From the NCBI RefSeq assembly GCF_001421715.1, contig NZ_LMKP01000011.1:1-64000 (forward strand): a stretch of DNA of 64,000 nucleotides, written 5' to 3'. Positions 60,582 through 64,000 of this stretch are shown piece by piece. The notes below the pieces were generated by a model that ran no database searches, was not told the origin of the DNA, and worked only from the letters and a program-made list of their open reading frames with translations. Position numbers and translations under genes: made by a program. This DNA comes from Sphingomonas sp. Leaf22 (GTDB lineage Bacteria > Pseudomonadota > Alphaproteobacteria > Sphingomonadales > Sphingomonadaceae). Within the stretch, counting starts at the first letter, position 1, and each line of letters starts with the position of its first letter.

Positions 60582-61826
60582 ATGAGCATCGACGCAGTTC
60601 CGGCCCGCTCGGTCGATTACAACCGTGTCTTCGCACAGGCGATCGACCGCCTGCACGAAGAAGGACGCTACCGCGTCTTCATCGACATTCTGCGCAACAA
60701 GGGGCAGTTCCCCAATGCGCGGTGCTTCGCCGGGCATAACGGGCCGAAGCCGATCACCGTGTGGTGCTCGAACGACTATCTTGCGATGGGCCAGCATCCC
60801 GCGGTCATCGCGGCGATGGAAGAGGCGCTGCACGATGTCGGCGCCGGTTCGGGCGGCACCCGCAATATCGGCGGCAACACCCATTATCACATCGACCTCG
60901 AAACCGAGCTTGCCGACCTGCACGACAAGGAAGCGGCGCTGCTGTTCACCAGCGGCTATGTCTCGAACGAGGCGACGCTGTCGACCATCGCCCGCATCCT
61001 GCCGGGCTGCATCATTTTTTCGGACGAGTTGAACCACGCGTCGATGATTGCGGGCATCCGGCATTCGGGCTGCGAAAAGCGAGTGTTCCGTCACAACGAC
61101 CTCGCCCATCTCGAAGAACTGCTGGCCGCCGAAGACCCGTCGGTGCCCAAGCTGATCGCGTTCGAGAGCGTCTATTCGATGGATGGCGACGTCGCGCCGA
61201 TTCATGCGATCTGCGACCTTGCGGACAAATATAACGCGCTGACCTATCTCGACGAAGTCCACGCCGTCGGCATGTATGGCGCGCGCGGCGGCGGCATTTC
61301 CGAACGCGACGACGCGGCATCGCGACTGACGATCGTCGAGGGGACGCTGGGCAAGGCATTCGGGGTGATGGGCGGCTATATCGCCGCCGATCGTACGGTC
61401 ATCGACGTGATCCGCTCCTATGCGCCGGGCTTCATCTTCACGACCAGCCTGTCGCCGGTACTGGTCGCCGGGGCGCTGGCCAGCGTCCGCCACCTGAAGG
61501 CATCGACGGCGGAGCGCGAGGGGCAGCAGGCGGCCGCCGCGACGCTCAAGACGCTGTTCGCCGATGCCGGGCTGCCGGTGATGGACACGACCACGCATAT
61601 CGTGCCGCTGATGGTCGGCGACCCGGTAAAGGCGAAGCGGATCAGCGACATCCTGCTGCGCGAATACGGTGTGTATGTTCAGCCGATCAATTATCCGACC
61701 GTCCCGCGCGGCAGCGAACGGCTGCGCTTTACGCCAGGGCCAGCGCACGACACGGCGATGATGCAGGAACTGACCGCCGCACTGGTCGAGATCTGGGGCC
61801 GGCTGGAACTGAAGAAAGCCGCCTGA
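60582..61826 (+). CDS. hemA: 5-Aminolevulinate synthase
   Basis: 414 residues. The C4 (Shemin) pathway enzyme joins glycine and succinyl-CoA to start heme synthesis, a hallmark of alphaproteobacteria. A PLP-dependent fold type I enzyme: [28 protein letters not shown] and the PLP lysine Lys258 in E-G-T-L-G-K-A-F. The stop codon lies inside the left arm of a bidirectional terminator. Confidence 0.97.
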   Translation: MSIDAVPARSVDYNRVFAQAIDRLHEEGRYRVFIDILRNKGQFPNARCFAGHNGPKPITVWCSNDYLAMGQHPAVIAAMEEALHDVGAGSGGTRNIGGNTHYHIDLETELADLHDKEAALLFTSGYVSNEATLSTIARILPGCIIFSDELNHASMIAGIRHSGCEKRVFRHNDLAHLEELLAAEDPSVPKLIAFESVYSMDGDVAPIHAICDLADKYNALTYLDEVHAVGMYGARGGGISERDDAASRLTIVEGTLGKAFGVMGGYIAADRTVIDVIRSYAPGFIFTTSLSPVLVAGALASVRHLKASTAEREGQQAAAATLKTLFADAGLPVMDTTTHIVPLMVGDPVKAKRISDILLREYGVYVQPINYPTVPRGSERLRFTPGPAHDTAMMQELTAALVEIWGRLELKKAA

Positions 61827-61860
61827 AACCTGCCGCTCCCGAACGGAGCGGCAGGTTTCA
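61824..61860. terminator. Hairpin shared by hemA and the GGDEF-like gene
   Basis: Perfect 16-bp arms (61824-61839 and 61845-61860) with a five-base loop. Each arm starts with TGA on its own strand: hemA's stop codon and the stop codon of the convergent gene. The stem would thus terminate both genes. There is no long T-run, so efficiency is uncertain. Confidence 0.7.
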
Positions 61861-62700
61861 GTGCACGACCCGGTTGCCACCGGCCAGCATAACGCCTTGC
61901 AGCTTCGCACGGGCTTCGTCGATGACCCATTCGATGCCGTTGCCATGACCGGCAACCATCGCCGCCGATGCGGTGACGGTCCCGATCGCCTCCCCCGACC
62001 CGCGCAGCTTGAACTTGCGACCTTGGAGCAGCTGCAACGCCTCTTCGGCCTGTGCGCGCAGCGCGGTCATCGTCTGCCCCGGAATGGCGAGGATGAATTC
62101 GTTGCCCGACCAGCGAATGGCTTCCTGGTCGGGAAACGCCTTTGCCAGTTTCGTGGCGAAGGCGTTGAGAATATTGTCGCCGACCGAATTGCCATAGATC
62201 CGGTTGATCCCGGGCAATCCGTCGATCCCGAACATCAGCAGGGCATAGCGTTGATCCTGCGCCGCGATCTTGTCGAGCACCCGGCGGGCCCCCGTCTGGT
62301 TCAGCGCATTGGTCAGTTCGTCATGCTCGGCATCGACCGCGCCGGTTCGCCCCGCCGCGCCCGTCGCCAACAGGCGCGCGACCTGTTCGCGCAGTTCGGC
62401 CAGGCTCCGCTCCGTCGCCGCCACCCGCTGAACGATCGAGGCATCGTCCGCGTCCACTGGCGATGTTCCCGGATGATCGGCAAGCGTTGCCGCTGCTGCC
62501 GCCTGCGCCGCGCCCAATTCGACGAAGCGCGTATTGGTCAGCCCCGCACCTTCGATCGATGCCAGTATATCGTCGGATAAAATTTTGTACGAACCGGACA
62601 GATGCGCCAGCGCGGTGCCATAATTGAAGGCACTCGGTTCAAGCTGGTGATATTCCAAAAATGCCAATGCAGCACGGGCGTGTGCGATCTCTATCTGCAT
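61858..62700 (-). CDS. Degenerate GGDEF-domain protein
   Basis: 280 residues, no membrane segment. An N-terminal helical part with a coiled coil (about 85-113) leads to a diguanylate cyclase-like domain: D-E-L-T-N-A-L-N-Q-T-G, L-M-F-G-I-D-G-L-P-G-I-N-R-I-Y-G-N-S-V-G-D-N-I-L and, where the active loop should be, W-S-G-N-E-F (197-202) instead of G-G-D/E-E-F. The loss of the first two positions' normal residues should abolish c-di-GMP synthesis. It may be a regulatory or GTP-binding relic. It converges on hemA. Confidence 0.83.
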   Translation of the reverse strand: MQIEIAHARAALAFLEYHQLEPSAFNYGTALAHLSGSYKILSDDILASIEGAGLTNTRFVELGAAQAAAAATLADHPGTSPVDADDASIVQRVAATERSLAELREQVARLLATGAAGRTGAVDAEHDELTNALNQTGARRVLDKIAAQDQRYALLMFGIDGLPGINRIYGNSVGDNILNAFATKLAKAFPDQEAIRWSGNEFILAIPGQTMTALRAQAEEALQLLQGRKFKLRGSGEAIGTVTASAAMVAGHGNGIEWVIDEARAKLQGVMLAGGNRVVH

Positions 62701-62866
62701 AGGTCATTGCATATCAATGAACCCGCCAATGTTCAATCGGTAGGTTACTGAAATAGATGGATCTTGTCACTACTATGAAATGGTAGATCTGTACTGGTGT
62801 CCGGCTGATCATGGACCCAGTTCTTGCCAGTCCCATGCTTTCCGGTGATTTCGCGATGCGCGAAAC

Positions 62867-63340
62867 CTATGGTTGCGCGAACAGTCCGGTGAGCAGCGTC
62901 ATCACCGCCAGTCCGACCGACAGCGGCACGCGCAGCTTCATCCACCACGCCGGCACATGCCCCGCACGGACCAGCGTCATGTCGACCAGCAGCGATCCGA
63001 GCAGCCCCGCGGCCACGATCGCCGACGCCGACAGCACCGACGCGAACAGGACCGCGCCCGCGACCAGCGCGACCAGCGTCGGCACCACCGCGATACCCAG
63101 CCACAGCGTCAGCGCCGCGCCGCTCACCCGCGCCGACACCGCGCCCCACCACATCCCGCCCAGAAAACTCAGGATGAGCGCCGAATAGAACAGCGCCAGC
63201 GCCAGCATCATGCCGCCCTTGGCCGGATCGATCAGCCGGACCGCGACCGCGACGATGGGCGGCAACAGCCCGGCATAGCCCAGCAACAACGCGGCAAGCG
63301 GCGGACGGACGACCGGAGCCGTATCGATCGCGTCAGCCAC
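62867..63340 (-). CDS. DUF3429-type small membrane protein
   Basis: 157 residues from a GTG, with about five membrane helices and the block S-F-L-G-G-M-W-W-G typical of DUF3429. Function unknown. It overlaps the end of the upstream lipoprotein gene by eight bases, so the two form an operon. Confidence 0.8.
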   Translation of the reverse strand: MADAIDTAPVVRPPLAALLLGYAGLLPPIVAVAVRLIDPAKGGMMLALALFYSALILSFLGGMWWGAVSARVSGAALTLWLGIAVVPTLVALVAGAVLFASVLSASAIVAAGLLGSLLVDMTLVRAGHVPAWWMKLRVPLSVGLAVMTLLTGLFAQP

Positions 63341-63815
63341 GGCAATATCCCTCCCCCGGCTTGACCGTCAGACAATCGTTCTTGCCCGCCAGCCATTTCA
63401 GCCCGGTCGCATCGCCGTTGCCCGGTCGCAGCAGCAGCGTCTCGCCACCGCGTTCGAACCGGATGCCTTCGGGCGTGACCGTGCCGACGAAATTGCCCTT
63501 GTTGTCGAGGTCATATTGCATTTCGAGCTTCACATCGTCCTGCGCCGGATCGCTGACCACAAGATTGGTGCCTTCGACCCCGACCCAGCGGCCTAGATAG
63601 CGGGTCGCCCCCAGCGTCGCGGTATCGCTGGCGGTCGGGGTTGGCGTCGGGGTCGGCGACTGCGCCGGGGTCGGGGCCTTTGGCGCAGGCAGCGGCGTGG
63701 CGGCGCTGTTTTCGATCGCAGCCTGTGTCGCGGCACCTTCGCTACGCCGTTCCGACGCGCCGCACGCGCTTAGTGCAAGTGCCGCGACGATGATCGTTCC
63801 ACGCATCCTTGCCAT
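63333..63815 (-). CDS. Lipoprotein with proline/threonine-rich linker
   Basis: 160 residues from the ATG at 63815. A lipobox L-S-A-C follows a short hydrophobic stretch. Then comes a disordered linker rich in P-T repeats (about 38-64) and a small beta-rich domain (Y-L-G-R-W-V-G-V-E-G-T ... G-E-G-Y-C-R-G). No family name. Upstream partner of the DUF3429 gene. An alternative ATG is at 63806. Confidence 0.77.
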   Translation of the reverse strand: MARMRGTIIVAALALSACGASERRSEGAATQAAIENSAATPLPAPKAPTPAQSPTPTPTPTASDTATLGATRYLGRWVGVEGTNLVVSDPAQDDVKLEMQYDLDNKGNFVGTVTPEGIRFERGGETLLLRPGNGDATGLKWLAGKNDCLTVKPGEGYCRG

Positions 63816-63879
63816 CCCTTTCGCCTTTCCCAACGACCTCAGCCTAGCGCCCGGCCATCCCGACGGCTAGAAGCGGCCC

Positions 63880-64000
63880 ATGGCCCGTATCGCAATCGCA
63901 TCCGACCACGCCGCCCTAGGGCTCAAGACAGAACTCGTCACTTGGTTGCAAGACCAGGGACACGAAGTCGCCGATCTTGGCCCCCACGGGCCGGCCAGCG
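63880..64000 (+). CDS. rpiB: Ribose-5-phosphate isomerase B, N-terminus (partial)
   Basis: The last 121 bases encode M-A-R-I-A-I-A-S-D-H-A-A-L-G-L-K, then V-A-D-L-G-P-H-G, which is the opening of RpiB (S-D-H-A motif for phosphate and sugar binding). RpiB interconverts ribose 5-phosphate and ribulose 5-phosphate. The gene is cut by the right edge after 40 codons. Divergent from the lipoprotein gene. Confidence 0.9.
   Translation, partial: MARIAIASDHAALGLKTELVTWLQDQGHEVADLGPHGPAS

Overview
The window is GC-rich chromosomal DNA from an alphaproteobacterium, most likely a Sphingomonas-type sphingomonad. This rests on the gene set (5-aminolevulinate synthase HemA, a short-form HisG, an Atm1-type ABC exporter, a Coq4 protein, a K+-independent membrane pyrophosphatase, SusD-less TonB receptors), on conserved blocks such as infA-maf-RNase E/G-yacG-tRNA-Phe and plsY-dprA-topA, and on the abundant short palindromic intergenic repeats typical of the group. 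No database search was possible; family names come from recognised motifs.

Layout. 1-97: one end of an IS30-type insertion sequence, cut by the window edge. 336-12094: housekeeping genes, namely nusB and hisD-hisG (minus), DUF2332-thiL, the proton pyrophosphatase, an exported S9 peptidase, infA-maf-RNase E/G-like-yacG and tRNA-Phe. 12364-36402: a 24 kb catabolic region described below. 36889-41189: the arylesterase/ABC transporter trio (tesA, ybbA, ybbP-like), opened up by repeats. 41259-54222: a DEAD-box helicase, a GAF histidine kinase-like protein with its response regulator, recF, small lipoproteins, coq4, atm1, a hydrolase-methyltransferase pair, recQ and small proteins. 54337-64000: topA, dprA, plsY, murI, hemA, a degenerate GGDEF protein, two envelope proteins and the start of rpiB.

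The most interesting part is 12364-36402. On the minus strand, a complete set for the early steps of trans-4-hydroxy-L-proline catabolism (epimerase, FAD D-amino-acid dehydrogenase, DapA-like deaminase, amino-acid permease, FCD-type GntR regulator) runs straight on into a TonB receptor, an exported GH2 beta-galactosidase and an exported DPP-IV-like peptidase. Next to these lie a Tat-exported GH127/146 beta-L-arabinofuranosidase, a pyrroline-2-carboxylate reductase-like enzyme, a DUF885 peptidase, a large DUF5695 protein, an M24 peptidase and an exported HExxH protein. Two near-identical 14-bp palindromes with a GTATAC centre sit in front of the hydroxyproline genes (36388) and in the GH127/DUF5695 divergent promoter (19621), which suggests one regulon. 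beta-L-Arabinose linked to hydroxyproline, galactan side chains and hydroxyproline itself occur together in plant extensins and arabinogalactan proteins, so I propose a locus for using hydroxyproline-rich glycoproteins.

Other points of note: several families of inverted repeats, including a three-hairpin element at 51251-51413; a kinase with a degraded ATPase domain; a diguanylate cyclase-like protein with SGNEF in place of GGDEF; a methyltransferase with a lipoprotein signal; a shortened RNase E/G homologue; and candidate operators in front of coq4 and hemA.
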